Shown: positions 11,117-22,699, counted from the first letter of the stretch. The stretch: DNA of 64,000 bases from Amborella trichopoda (GCF_000471905.2 NW_006498220.1:853410-917409), one strand, 5' to 3'. Translations and numbers: made by a program. The notes: generated by a model not told the origin, from the sequence alone.

Positions 11117-11678
11117 TGATGTAAAGAAATAATAACACCATAAAAATAAAAGAAAAAGAGAATGTACCCTCTCTCAAGGTCTACAAAGGAATTCACCCTA
11201 AGGTGGAGAGAATATACTCTCTCTCAAGGTCTGCAAGGGAATCCACCCCAAAATAATCTCTGCACAAGACCAAATTTTATTAACTCATCCACTTTTCTTA
11301 CAATTAAGGGAAACCTCCCTTTAAATAGACTAAAAAATAAGATAAACATTAACAAGAAAAACTCTCTCTACACTTTTCCTATTTTATCTCTTCATCCCTA
11401 TTTTCTCTCTCTTCCCTTAACCTCACATACCATCCCATTTTATTCAAAGCCTAAAAACTACTTTTTATTTTACCTTTTCCTTTTATATTCCTAAACTAGC
11501 TCCCCTAATTTAACCTCATCTATTTGTACTCCTAAACTAACCCAATCCAATTAATCAATATGCGCAAGATAAATTTGATAAATTCTTGCCCACCTAATTA
11601 TCCCTGCACACCCTATTTCTGAAGAGATAAACAAAAAAATACTTAAAAATTAAAATAACCCTAATATTATTTGCATCA
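11117..11678 (-). repeat. Right (5') LTR of element G
   Basis: Partner of 9861-10448, adjacent to the Met-type primer site at 11103-11114. Confidence 0.85.
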
Positions 11679-12720
11679 GAGCAGCATGGTGGGTGTAGTA
11701 AAGATGGTTATGAAGTGAGAGCTGGAGGATCAAGGGCAGAGATGGCAGGCTGAGTGGCACGAAAGGAGGCGGAAGGAGATGGCGGAGATGGGAAGGAAGG
11801 AGTACAGGGAGGCGGAGACTGCAGCCTCTGGTTGAAGATGTGTGGAAGTGAGGAAAAGAAGAACATGGGGGAGCATGAACATCAAGGTTAGAGAGAGAGA
11901 GAAGCAAAGTGATAAAAGAGGCAGCACCGTGGTGGGAATGGCAAAGGATTAAAGAGAGGTGGAAATGGGGAGAGAGGGTAATGGATTAGAGAGAGGTGGA
12001 GGTGGCTGAGAGCAGGAAAAGGGCTAGGCTATCAAGGATAGTGGAGAAGAAGATAGTGCATTGCAGACGAGGTGACGGGTGGTGCTGATGGTGCACAGCA
12101 GGGAAGTGGAGGAAAAGATGGTGGCAAGGAAGAGTGGCTGCGACCGACATGGGGCCATGAGATGGACGCACGGTAGTGTAGTGCAGAGGGGCAAGCGATA
12201 GTGGCATGAATAAGGGCACACAGTAGTAGCATGCACGGCCAGGTCGTGGGTGCTCGGCAATAGGTTGAGAGCTCGGAACAAGGCAGTGAGAGGTGGCGCA
12301 CAGCAATCGTGGGGTTTATGATCGTGCAGGAGTACAAAGGGAACAACAGAGGTTGCTGAGTGTGGGTTGGAGAGAGTGCACTACAGAGGTTGTTGTTGTC
12401 GTGGGTTGGAGGGCAGGAGGAGGTGAACGTGAGGGACCACAAGGAAAAAGGGAGAATGTGGACATGAGGGTGCGCAATGAGGGAGTGGTCGTCTAGAGAG
12501 CAAATGAAAGAGAGAAAAAAGAAGAGAGAGAAGAATAGCAAAACAAGGACGACGGCTTGTGCTTCCATCCACGAAAATGAGGAGAGAGAGAAGAGAAAGA
12601 AAATGAATGAAGAGAGCGAAAGATAGAAGAGAGAAAGTGAGTTACCTTAAACTCGAGAGTACCATCCCAAAAGTTTATCTCTCTTCTCTCTCTCTCAAAC
12701 GTGACCAACAGTGAACAAAA
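11679..12720. repeat. Purine-rich low-complexity block of the B LTR
   Basis: GA/GGA-rich sequence with GC-rich patches and no gene. Frames on the minus strand here are rich in L, S, F and H and are composition artefacts. It leads directly into the TATA-containing part of the LTR at about 12760. Confidence 0.6.
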
Positions 12721-14010
12721 GATAAAATTTTATTAAGCCAAAGTGGGGTCTTGTGTATAATGTCATGACATGATATATATAGAGTTTAAGAACAAACACA
12801 GGTGGACAATCAAATTTTGACCTAATTGATGAAAATTAACATTTAATTGTGCGACCTTTTCGTGGTTGATTCGACGCATTTCCGGTTACCATCCGATCAA
12901 AAAATTATAATATTCTTGATGAGCTCAGTATGACTGTCATTTTGGTATCCATTTCGATCAATGGATCGAAGTTTTGAATCATGATCATGACGCCTCAAAC
13001 ATGGGAAAATGTGCAACCTTAGATCTAGGATTCAGCCCGTTTCTTAGTGTTCTTTGTTGATTTCTTCATTGTAGCATGATGAGCAAGTTGCCACGATCAT
13101 TCTGCAAAAAGAACAGCTCGATTTGGAGTCCGGATGACCATTTTCCAAATTGGGAAACTTTGGCTGGAATCTAGATTTCGGTGGTTGGAATTTTCCACTG
13201 TTCATCCCTGATTTCTGAGAAATCCGACTATCGATCATGCGCGAGTTTCGACCCGGAGGAAGCTCTCAACCTTGTGGTCGTAACGAGTCTGACCTTGCTT
13301 CAATCTGACGTTCGAGCGTCGTGATGCAGGCGTTTGATCGAGGGGACATGTTGCTGGAAATTTCCTACTACTTTTGAAACTTTCTGGAGAATTTATCTTT
13401 TCGATTTCTCTCGGCTCGGGTCATGTCATCATGCATGTCGCATATCAAATCGACCTGGTCGATGAGACGAACATGCTTCCAAAATTTGGCTCGATCCAAC
13501 TCGGGATGAGGAAGATACGACTATGGAAAGTTTGCCCCCAAAATGGTGAAGCATAGTTTCAATTAATGGAAATTGGTTCACCGAGGGTGCACCATAATAG
13601 TGTACGACCTACCTATTTTGAGTAATTTGGTCATAACTTGCTCTAGAAGCATCTGAATGCACCGAAAATTGATACCCGAAGGTTTTCAAATGTTTTGAAT
13701 CCAATGGTGATGGTCTAGAGACCATTTGACTTTTCGATAATGGTGTTGTAGTTTAGTGTCTATTTTCAACATGATAGAGGCAGAATTTCCAGAAACTGTT
13801 TTGTCATCTGCACTGCCTAAAACTCGTCGGATTGCGACGGAACTTTCTTAGGCCATTATGAGACTTTTAGAAATTTCACTTTTGGATCATTGCTTATTGG
13901 CCTACAGCTTCTGTAGTCCACAAGCATTTTGGTACTTGCAGACCTAAGTCGCAAACTGCTCTCTCCTTATTCGCACCAACGGCACCAGTGATGGACAATG
14001 GCCTCAAACA

Positions 14011-14027
14011 GCTTGCCCTACCGAATG
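14011..14027 (-). other. Polypurine-like tract before the 3' LTR of B
   Basis: On the minus strand, CATTCGGTAGGGCAAGC directly precedes TGTTTGA of the LTR. The matching site in C is CATTCAGTGGGGCAAGC at 30525-30541. Conservation of this block next to both 3' LTRs supports its role as the plus-strand primer. Confidence 0.65.
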
Positions 14028-16215
14028 TTTGTGCTTCGAGAGAAGCGAGAAGTACAACATTTCAAAACAAAATCATTCCTTCGACTTTAGCTTTCTTCCT
14101 GGCCACCAGATCACACGAACGTCAAAGGGACACTCATGCAAATCTGCTTCCCGGAGGGGTGACCAAGGCTCTCTGACGGCTAGGGGCCTTGTTGTGGACC
14201 CAGAAGTGGAGACTTCAGGGGAATATGTTTAGAGTCCTCACCGTTATCGGACGTACAAGATGCTTTTAGAGTCTTGACCCTTGTCAGAAGTACACTATGC
14301 TTTTAAATTCTTCACCCTTGTCGGACCGTTTTGCGGAGGCATTTTCTGCTACACTAGGTTTGCTTTGACAAGCAGGGTACCTCTGTGGGCCCCATCCTGT
14401 CTAGCCCAGTTGGGGGTTTTTTGTTGGCTGTCCCAGATGTCTAGTCCGTCCAAGGAGGGATTTTGGCGAGGAAGCCTTGAAAGGGCACTACCCTGGTTGT
14501 TGTGGGCAAGTATTGACCTGATTTGACAGTTTCTTACATGTGAATGATCATGTTTTTGGGTCTCGACAATGGTATTCTGCTACCGAGGATTTTTTCTTGA
14601 AATGCCAGCTGAAGCCGCCTATGGAGGCGAACGCTTCATCAACCTGCTTATTGGTCCGAGTGCCCTGATGGGTTTTCACTTGGACAGGGGAAGTGGTGTT
14701 GTAGAGAAGCTTTCACAAACCTCCTTTTTATTAGGTTCTTTTGCCCATGACCTGATTGCCATGTCTGCCCTTTTTCCATTTTTGCTCACGGTGCCCTTTG
14801 CGGGTTTTCACCGTGCCCGGTTTTTATTATACAAAACACTCCTACTCATAGTTTCATGACCATGCCCGTCCGTCATTTTTACTCATGGTGTTCCCCTTTC
14901 AAGTTTACATCATGCCTGTTTTTTTGTGGGGGCGTGTTTAAGGTCATGCCTCCAGGACCTGAGCTATGATTTAAGGTCATACAGCCTGGACCATTGCACA
15001 AAGCAATTTAACATCATGCGGTTAGGACGTGCGCTATAGTTTAAGGTCATGCAATTGGACCATGACGGTGATGGATAATGGTCCATGGAGGCCACAAAGT
15101 GAGTACGGTGGTGGTTTGACTAACTTGGGGGTGAGAATGGCTGAGACCATTTATGGGCAGTGGGTTCAAATGATGTGGGTGACCTAGTGAGGGATGGTAA
15201 GCGAAAGCAGACGCATTGGGGATTAGGGAGAGTGTGACCCCATGGGGATGGAAAAGGTGCTTGAGGGTCGAACCTTGTTGATGCCCACACAAATGGGCCA
15301 ACTAGGGAAGGCATGCGTGAAGACACTTGTAAAGGGCATGGGTGCAAAAGCAAAAGATATGCGCTCGCGCACGGCGGTGATTCATGGGAATCAGGTGTGC
15401 CCGGCAACAAAGTATGCATGACAGTGAACACGAAGAGACATGCTCGGCAGCGAACATCGAGGCACATACGACGGTGAGGTATTGCAAGCCGTTAAGCGCT
15501 CTCCATGTAGACACCTTTGCCCTCACACATGTCTTTTTTACATAAAAGCCCTTTCGGGTTTTCATGTAAGCCCTTGGGACGTGCGCCATTTCTGGTTTAC
15601 ACATGACCCTGAAAAAAAAAAAAAAAAAAATTTGTGGCACCTTCGCCCATGGTTTTTACACCACGTCTGCCATTTTTTTCTTTTTACTCGCGATGCCCTT
15701 TCAGGTTCTCATAGCGCCCATCTTTTTATTTGACGACTTTTGCCCATGATAGCTGGTGATGCTACCATGCCCTGTCATTTTTCTTTTGTTTGTTTTTCTT
15801 CTTTTTCTTTTGACACTTTTTCCCATGGTGCCCTTTTGGGTTTTCATCATGTTCGTCTTTTGACATTTTTGCTCATGATGCCCTTTCAGGTTTTAATCAT
15901 GTACATTCCCTTTTTTTTTTTGCGAAAGGGTGTTTAAGGTCAGGCCATCGTGACTGTCAATTTAGCGTGATTTAAGGTCATCCTCAGAGACCTGAGGGCT
16001 TGTTTAAGGTGGTGGCCCCCGAGACCGTAGTGATAGTATGCTTTAAGGTCTACATCAGGACCTGAGGGCATGTTTAAGGTCATGCCTCCGAGACTATATG
16101 CTGTGCAATTTAACGTCTTACAACCAAGACATGTGATATAATTTAGGGTCATATAGCTTGGACCATGGCTATGCAATTTAAGGTCTTGCAGCTCAAACCA
16201 TAGTGCGACACTGGA
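14028..16215 (-). repeat. 3' noncoding region of element B with TTTAAGGTCATGC repeats
   Basis: No coding signal. Two clusters (14935-15065 and 15930-16210) repeat TTTAAGGTCATGC plus a GACC-containing block every 35-65 bases. The mirror-image version is in element C (28420-28880 and 29185-29280). The part at 14330-14930 matches 29290-29860 of C in reverse complement. Repeats between the pol genes and the 3' LTR are a known habit of Tat/Ogre elements. The stretch 15070-15930 has no recognisable content beyond short pyrimidine-rich runs. Confidence 0.7.
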
Positions 16216-17090
16216 TCTCATGCTATTTCAATTTTTCTGCTACCTATGCGATCCTGGATGATGCCTCCAATGGTATGAAACTCCTCAGTACTGTGACCAA
16301 GCATCCTATGATATTGACAATAATTGGGCTTGTCATCCCTCCCGACTTCCTCCGGTCTTTTTACCTTAGGTAGCTTTAGAGTTTCAAGCAACTTGGGGAT
16401 TATGCATATGTCAAAGCAATAACCATTGTGTCGGCATTTGTATTGAGGAGTGCATGGCATTGTTCTTGGGGAAGTCGAATCTTTAGCCTCCTTGTGGAAA
16501 TAGAGTTTGATCATAAGCTGGGTGAGGCTTCTGGTAGCGATTCAGCTTCTCTGTCACTGAGAGATCGCATCTTTTTTATGCTTTGGTTATCATGCCTTTT
16601 ACTAGTCCTCCATTCTCAATTTGAAGAAAAGATAGAGAAGGGACTGGCAATGAGAGAGGTGAGGGTGGGAGTAACACTTCTCTTGATGACTGTGTTTCAA
16701 TGACCAGACGCGGTGCTTGAGGGACGGTAAAGACGGCTTGGTGTTCCGAGGGACGCTCAAGCTTACGAAACGTCAATACCACTTAGCGCAAGTTTTCTAT
16801 CATTTCATCTCTCGACGTCATCTCAGCCCATAACTGCCTTAATGTGGCTTTCAGCTAAGAATTGTCGTCAGCTTTACAAAGGATTGTTGTGTCCTCGGGA
16901 GCTGGAAATGCCATGTCACCAGAGGGAATGCTACTCATCCCATCCTCCATTAAGGAATGGTTTCCCTCTAACGAGAGTGACAAGTTCTCATCAGAGGTAG
17001 GGGCAATTGAGCGGATGAGAGACTTTGCATCATCAGAATCGGGCTCTTTACCATTAAGCGAAAACATGAACTTCTCATAGGACGGAAAGT
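16216..17090 (-). pseudogene. Gag-type fragment of element B (fossil)
   Basis: Minus-strand remnant with a zinc-knuckle-like motif (Y-C-x2-H-R-M-x2-H) near 16260-16310, closely similar to the knuckle modules of C (23926-24500). Further right (16860-17090) is an acidic, serine-rich part with a T-S-D-E-N motif. That motif recurs at 33785-33850 on the other side of element C. This stretch leads directly into the 3' noncoding repeats of B, and I see no RT or integrase text between. Decayed. Confidence 0.55.
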
Positions 17091-18405
17091 TGTTTGAAGA
17101 CATTTTTCAGTACCTTGGGTCCGCAATGTGGAATAAAAAGAGAAGTCGGTCAATAAAGCCTTGACATATAATGGAATTCTCAACAGTCTCAAAATTTTCC
17201 CAGAACAAGTTAGAATGTTCTTAAGCACTTCAAAAGGCCACCTATCAAGTTTCGTCACAATCCAACATGTCTAAGGTAATGCAGACAAAGAAACAATTTC
17301 AGAAAAATAACTCTAGCACCTTGAAACAGACCCCGTAACTAGAACTATATTTTTAGTGCATCAAATTGTTGTGGGACCACCGCCATTGGATCCGAAACGG
17401 TCGAAACCCTTACGGGTCAAGTTTTGGCTTAATTGGGAGCTTCAGGACAAAGTTATGCGTAAAATACCAAAAAGGGGTAGGCCACACACTATTCCCATGC
17501 ACCCTTCCTGCACCAAGTCACCATTAAAGGTAGTCGTTTTTACAGTCTCGGGCAATGATTTTCAAGGGTCATATCTCACTCGTCCCAAGTTGGATCACGC
17601 TCAAAATTTGTAAGCGTGTTCATCTCGTTTGGACGAGTATTTTGATATGTGGTACGCCTCGTGGCGACACTCAACCAAGGAGAAAAGCTATAGAGAAGTT
17701 GCCTATTCATGAAGAAAGTTGCAAGAAAATCAGCAGAGACATGCCTCTTTCAAAAGGCCAAATCACAGCGCTCGGGCATCAGATTGACATGAAGCCAATT
17801 TCGTCGTGTGCGTAAGGTCCAAGGCTAACATTAGTCTGAATATCGTGCATGATGAACTGTCGGATTTTGCACATGAAGCCAATAAAGTGACTGTAAATTT
17901 TGGCACTAAAATACCAGATTCAGCCAAAACTCCAAAGTTACAAAATCTTTGTCCGGGAACAAAATCGAGTCGCGTTTGTTGGCACGCAATCATGATGGCA
18001 TGCTCAATCCAATACAATGAAGAAATCATGAAGAAACATCAAGATATGAGCACACTATCGATCCAAAGTTTTCAAGATTCATCCAAATTTCAAGTCGCAT
18101 GATCGTGGCTTAAAAAACACGATCCACGGCTCGAAGTTGGTATCAAATCGATTGTCATGCCGAGCCCTCCAAGAAAACAATCCTGTTTCAATCAAACGGG
18201 CACCAGAGCAACCTCGGATCATCTATGGAAGATCACGTATGTTCTAACGCAACAGCAGGGATTGTTTTGAAATTCCATGAATTGTTAGGCAACGGCAAAA
18301 TAGTCATTTTGCACCCATTTTTAGAATTAATTATAATTCAAAATAATTGTAATTATCATCAATTGAGATAGTTTTTGGGCATCCACCCATGTTTGGGCTC
18401 AATTC

Positions 18406-18412
18406 TATAAAA
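18406..18412 (+). promoter_or_regulatory. Predicted TATA box of the C LTR
   Basis: TATAAAA in an AT-rich context, followed about 80 bases later by AATAAA. The same order (TATA-like, then the pyrimidine-rich block) is seen in the minus-strand LTRs of A (near 5650) and B (near 12775). It marks the probable start of the R region. Confidence 0.55.
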
Positions 18413-18493
18413 TACACGCTAAACCTAATTGTAAAGGGTTCCTTGAGCTTCCTGGTTCTTCCGTGGCTCTTCCCTTGATCCCCTCAATTGATC

Positions 18494-18499
18494 AATAAA
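18494..18499 (+). terminator. Predicted polyadenylation signal of the C LTR
   Basis: AATAAA lies about 80 bases after the TATA box, as expected for the R region of an LTR. It is assigned by position and motif only. Confidence 0.4.
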
Positions 18500-18769
18500 G
18501 TTCATGCTTTTGCTTTAAGTTCAGGCGTTTGTCTTGGAGAGAAAGAGAGAGAGAGATAGAGGAGAGAGAAGAAAACAGTTGATACCTTTCGACAAGATAA
18601 CTTTCTCTCTCCTCCTCTTGTCTCTATCTCTTTCTCTCTCCTCCTCTTGTCTCTATGTCTTTTTCTCTCCTTCCATTTTTTTCTCTCTCTTTCTTCCTCC
18701 CTCTTTTCATTTTTCTTCTTTTCTAGGCTTTTCCCACTTCTCCCCTGTGAACATATACAGTTGTGACGG

Positions 18770-19600
18770 CGCCGTGCATGTCATCTTCTTCCTTCTCTTT
18801 CTCTAACCCACACGGCTATGGCAATGTTGTGTGTGTCCCATTCTTTCTCTTTCTTATTCTTCTCTTTCTTCTTCTCGATCTTTCTCTCTGTTTCTCTCAG
18901 ACTGAATGTGCATGGCGATGGCAGCGCCATGCATGAACCTCTCTCTGTCTTTTTATTTTCTCTATCTCGCACACACGACGATGGCAACGTCATGTGCATT
19001 TTCTTCTCTCTCTTATTCTTATTCCTCTTGTCCTTCTTTCTTTACTCTTCTCTCTGCTATATCTTTCTCTCTGTCTCTCTCTGTCATAACATACATGTCG
19101 ATGGTAACACCGTGCATGAATCTCTTTCCCTACCTTCTTCTTTCTGCTCTATCTTTCTCTTTGTCTCTCTCTGTTAGAACAAGCACGGTGATGGCAATGC
19201 CGTGCACGAATCTATTTCTTCTCTCTTCTCTCCACTATATATTTCTCTCTGTCTCTCTCTGTCTGAACATGCACGGCGACGGCAATGCTGTGTACGAATC
19301 TCTATCTCTACTTTCTTCTCTCTGCTCTATCTTTCTCTTTGACTCTCTTTGTCTGAACATGCACGACGATGGAAACGTCGTGCACGAATCTCTTTCTCCT
19401 TTCTCTCTGCTTTATCCTTCTCTCTGCATGGCGATGGCAACGTCGTGCACGAATCTCTTTCTCTACTTTCTTCTCCTCCTCTGTCTTTCTCTTTGTCTCT
19501 CTCTGTCTGAACATGCATGGCGATGGCAACGCTGTGCACAATTCTCTCTCTCTGACACACACGGTGGTGGCAGCGCCGTGCATGTTTCTTTCTCTCCCCT
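18770..19600 (+). repeat. Tandem hairpin array, GCACGGC type, in the 5' LTR of C
   Basis: About nine units of roughly 70-100 bp. Each has a GC-rich inverted repeat (GCACGGC, 9-10 base loop around GATGGCAAC, GCCGTGC) set in CTCTCTTT-rich text. Perfect arms include GCATGGC/GCCATGC (18910-18932) and GCACGAC/GTCGTGC (19361-19383). The 3' LTR has the same array at 31420-32180. Confidence 0.8.
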
Positions 19601-19969
19601 TTCCTTATTCTTCTTCTCTCTTTCCTAATCTCTTTCTCTCTCTTTCCTTCTTTCTCCTTTAACTCTTTCCTAATCTCTCTCCTCACTTTGCTTTCCTCTT
19701 CCTCTTTCCTAAAATCCTCTTTCCTCCTCTCTGTCTTTCTTTCTCTCACCCTGATATTCCTTCTCTCTCTCCTCTCCAACTGTGCACGCTGATGCCCATC
19801 GTCGGGCGTAACACTCATTCTTCGTTTATCTTCTAAAAATATGCACAGTGAGCCGAGCCTTAACCCAAGTGGTGACCCAGGCCTTTGTCCAAATTTCCCC
19901 TTTCACATGTGGTGCATAGCAATGCTCATCATTGCGCGTGACATTCATTTCTCACTCCTGTCTCTCTCT

Positions 19970-20180
19970 CTATCATGCACGATGAAAGTCCGTCGCCGTC
20001 CATGTTCTTTCCCGCTCCTCTTTCCTCTATCATGGACGGCGAAAGTCCATCGTTGTTCATGTTCTTTCTCTCTCATCTTCTCTCTATCATGGACGGCGGA
20101 AGTCCATCACCGTCCATGTTCTTTCTCTTTCCTCTTTCTCTGTTATGGTTGATAGAATTCCATCACCATCCATGCTTTTC
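19970..20180 (+). repeat. Second hairpin array, CATGGACGG type, in the 5' LTR of C
   Basis: Three to four units of about 60 bp with CATGGACGG, a loop containing GAAAGTCCATC, and CCGTCCATG, separated by TTCTTTCTCTCTC text. Arms are perfect at 20088-20096 and 20110-20118. The 3' LTR has the same array at 32500-32710. Confidence 0.75.
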
Positions 20181-20189
20181 TCTCTCTTC

Positions 20190-20380
20190 TCTTCTCTCTT
20201 CCTTTCTCTCTCCTCTTTTACTCTCTTCTTTCTCTCTCTTCATTCTCTCTCTTCATTCGCTCTCTTCATTCTCTCTTCTTTCTCTCTTCTTTCTCTCTCT
20301 TCTTCTCTCTCTCTTTCTGTCTCTACTTTTCTTATCCCTTATCTTCCTTTTTCTTCTTCTTCTTCCTCTCTCATTTGACC
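20190..20380 (+). repeat. CTT/TCTC microsatellite-like tract in the 5' LTR of C
   Basis: Almost pure C/T sequence of TTCTCTC units, also present in the 3' LTR at 32710-32900. Its frames (S, L, F rich) are not genes. Confidence 0.9.
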
Positions 20381-21071
20381 AAGGGACAAGTCTAGCACTG
20401 TCACGGTAGTCTCGTCGTCGAGCAGTATTGCCGTCGTGTCGGTCTGAGTCACCGTGCCCGTTTTGCTGCCACGTTGAACTAGCCGTTGTGCCGGTTAGTC
20501 AGTGTTGGTGTTCTGTCATCAAGTAGTATTGCCGCCGTGTCGGTCCACGTTACCGTGCTCGTCTCACTATCACATCAAGTCAATCATCATATCAATCTAG
20601 CCACTTTGCTAGGCTAGTCACTCGGTCAAATGTCTCTTTCTTTTCATCTTCTTCTCTCTTCTTCCTTCTCCCAACCCTCATCTCATCATTTCTTTTCTTT
20701 TCTCCTTTGAATGTGCACGCATTCTGTACATTCACCCAAAGACATGGTGGGGTCCCTCGACCCACTTGTCTTGTAAAATTAACAATGTGTGTGTGATTGC
20801 AGAGACAGAAGAATACAAGTCAAGGGAGGTGATTTTGAACTAGTTGTAGAACTGGGGGGCTTTCTTCGTGATCTAAGAGGGCGCTCACACGAGCCAGCCC
20901 AAGTAAGTCCCGATCCCACCTTAAATTCCTCTCTCTATTGGTATACCTACCCTTGCTCCTAAGCAAGGTTCTTAAGAGAGCAATCTCAAAGTCCCGGGTA
21001 CCCTTGAAACTCGAGATGAGTGCCGTCAGATCATCCAGATCCGGAGGGTGAGATCGAGGCACCTAACCAGC

Positions 21072-21091
21072 TTTGCGACTCCACTGGGGAC
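21072..21091 (+). other. Primer-binding site of element C
   Basis: TTTGCGACTCCACTGGGGAC, two bases after the LTR end. It is nearly identical to the site of A on the other strand (1871-1890), and is the Tat/Ogre-type primer site. Confidence 0.8.
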
Positions 21092-21162
21092 TTACTACCC
21101 CTTTTTTCGGATCGTCCTTGTTTGGTTAGTTTCTCCTTTGTTTTTCTATTTTTACACACCAC

Positions 21163-22460
21163 ATATGGCTTCTGGGTTCTTTAAACCGTTTATCCGAATC
21201 GGGGATCTTTTTATCCCCGCATTTGTGAATTTCCCTAGGGAACAAATTCCTCGAACTTCATTCCCAACCTTCCTTTTGAGTAAAGACCCAGTGTCTAGCT
21301 CCCAGGTCTTAACCTGGATAGACATGAGGAAGGACTTAAAGGTCCCTAACTCCCCATCTCTTCGCCCGGGTGGAATTTCCACCAAAGCGCCCTACATTGG
21401 TAGCACGTCTGCTGCCACTCACAACATGCACCATATCACTAGCAAGCCACTTGTCAGTCGCATTATCGAGCTACACCGGAAGGCTGCCCAGTCCCTTTCT
21501 GCAAAAGGCAATAAAATTTCCATTGCTCCTGTGGGTCACGGTAAGGCCACCCCCCACATTCTTGCACCACCACGAGTCTCTATGTTTGGAGGCTCAACAC
21601 ATCGAGGAGGAAACCCTGGGGCCTCCACCTCACGCACACACACTAAGGCTCATGGGTCATCCACTTGAGTCACACCTCGGGGTAGCCCTTGTGCAACCTA
21701 GAGTAAGCGTTCAGGATCAAGCCTCCTTGGGCAGAAACATTTGCGCATGCATATGCATCACACTGCTTGGGGCAACGCCACTGCTGTGCCAACCCAAGCA
21801 CACGGGGAAACGACCCCTTCGTCCTCCCACTCAACACACACTCGCGCACCCTGTAAGGGTCAGGTTTCCACCTATTCCCTTACAAACACATGCTCGCAGT
21901 TCTCGGCCTTCTAAGGCCAAACCACCTATCTGAGCCCGGGCTGACCCCCAAGTCACCCGGAATGCTACTTCAAGGGGCGTACATGCGCCACTTTCCCAAG
22001 CCACTGCTTGCTTCCAACCCAGACATCGTCGAGAGCCGCTCCTCACTTCTCCCATCCTTTCTCCTCCCCACAGACACCTCAAGACCTGGTACTCGAAGGT
22101 TTTCCCTAAGAGTACCATCCTCAGCTAACCTCATCAGGTTCGTTATGCCTCTAGAGCCCAGAAAGAAGCTCGAGGCAAAGGCCTGATGATTGATGAAGTT
22201 TTCAACTTCCGAGGCAGCAACCCAAGCTGCCCCCCCTTCAAAGTCCACATTCGCTACCCCACCTTATGGATACCACCCTCTCATGCTCTAAGAAGGCATG
22301 TCAACCTCGACCCCAGTCTCAGTTCTGGAGAGAGGTCTATCGCAGTCTAAATCTCAAGCAAGACAGAGGACTGCAGATTCTGATTAAGGAGCTGACCAGA
22401 AAAGCCGGGGCACCCCACTTCAAGTGTCTCCTCCCTCAAAATCCCTTCTACCCTCTTTGA
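21163..22460 (+). pseudogene. ORF1-type region of element C (fossil)
   Basis: Coding remains begin with M-A-S-G-F-F-K-P-F at 21163 and are open for about 170 codons in the first part. The text is proline-, histidine- and serine-rich. The C-terminal part (22266-22460) has W-R-E-V and N-P-F-Y-P-L motifs, also seen in element A. An ORF of unknown role ahead of gag is typical of Ogre-like elements. No enzymatic domain is visible. Broken. Confidence 0.6.
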
Positions 22461-22699
22461 ATCACAGAGATTGAAGAAGAAGTGCAAGAATCCTGCACCG
22501 TGGTTAGCGTCATAGACGACGACCCGACCACCCTGTAGCCACGGTCTCAAGACCGTCAAGAACTGGTCCTCACACGGTCCGCAGATAAGACTTGAGTCCA
22601 GTCAGGTCATGCTGACCCCTTGCTGACCGATCTGCCACGTGTGACCAGTCAAGATTGGAAGCCCTCAACTGCAACTAAGGCTGACCTCCTTGGAGAAAC

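Larger units (their letters stand above)
9861..11678 (-). mobile_element. Element G: small LTR element (about 1.8 kb), probably Ty3/gypsy-derived
   Basis: Two direct repeats, 9861-10448 (588 bp) and 11117-11678 (562 bp), both running TGATG[CT]AAAG...TT[TG]CATCA-like at their ends, enclose only 668 bases. A Met-type primer site (TGGTATCAGAGC on the minus strand, 11103-11114) lies two bases from the right LTR, so the element reads on the minus strand. Next to the primer site, 10697-10894 has a minus-strand open stretch ending in a motif like I-x-L-P-N-F-H-G, which resembles the lead-in of plant gag proteins. It carries no pol. The size suggests a TRIM-like or strongly reduced non-autonomous element. 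No clear target-site duplication was found. It is a decayed fossil inside the LTR of B. Confidence 0.7.
7104..14010 (-). repeat. 3' LTR of element B, enlarged by element G and low-complexity DNA
   Basis: Homologous to the 5' LTR of B over 7104-8900 (to 46582-48350) and 12860-14010 (to 48390-49568). The middle holds element G (9861-11678) and purine-rich low-complexity sequence. A TATATATATC stretch near 12772-12781 corresponds in position to the TATA box of the C LTR, as read on the minus strand. Confidence 0.75.
17091..21069 (+). repeat. 5' LTR of element C
   Basis: Runs TGTTTGAAGACA...CCTAACCA, 3979 bases. The first 900 bases match 30542-31390 and 18770-21061 matches 31400-33605. A promoter region sits near 18406, and 18530-20390 is an extreme pyrimidine-rich block with hairpin repeats. 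The two LTRs differ in length (3979 against 3064). Confidence 0.85.

Noticed and set aside
9856-11683. Target-site duplication of element G
   Set aside because: AGCGT and GAGCA do not match. GCAGC occurs near both ends but not at the correct positions.
18534-20409. Several plus-strand frames of 90-240 codons rich in S, L, F and C
   Set aside because: They are readings of the pyrimidine-rich LTR block in several frames at once. The repeated M-A-M-A-T-type phrases are the hairpin units.
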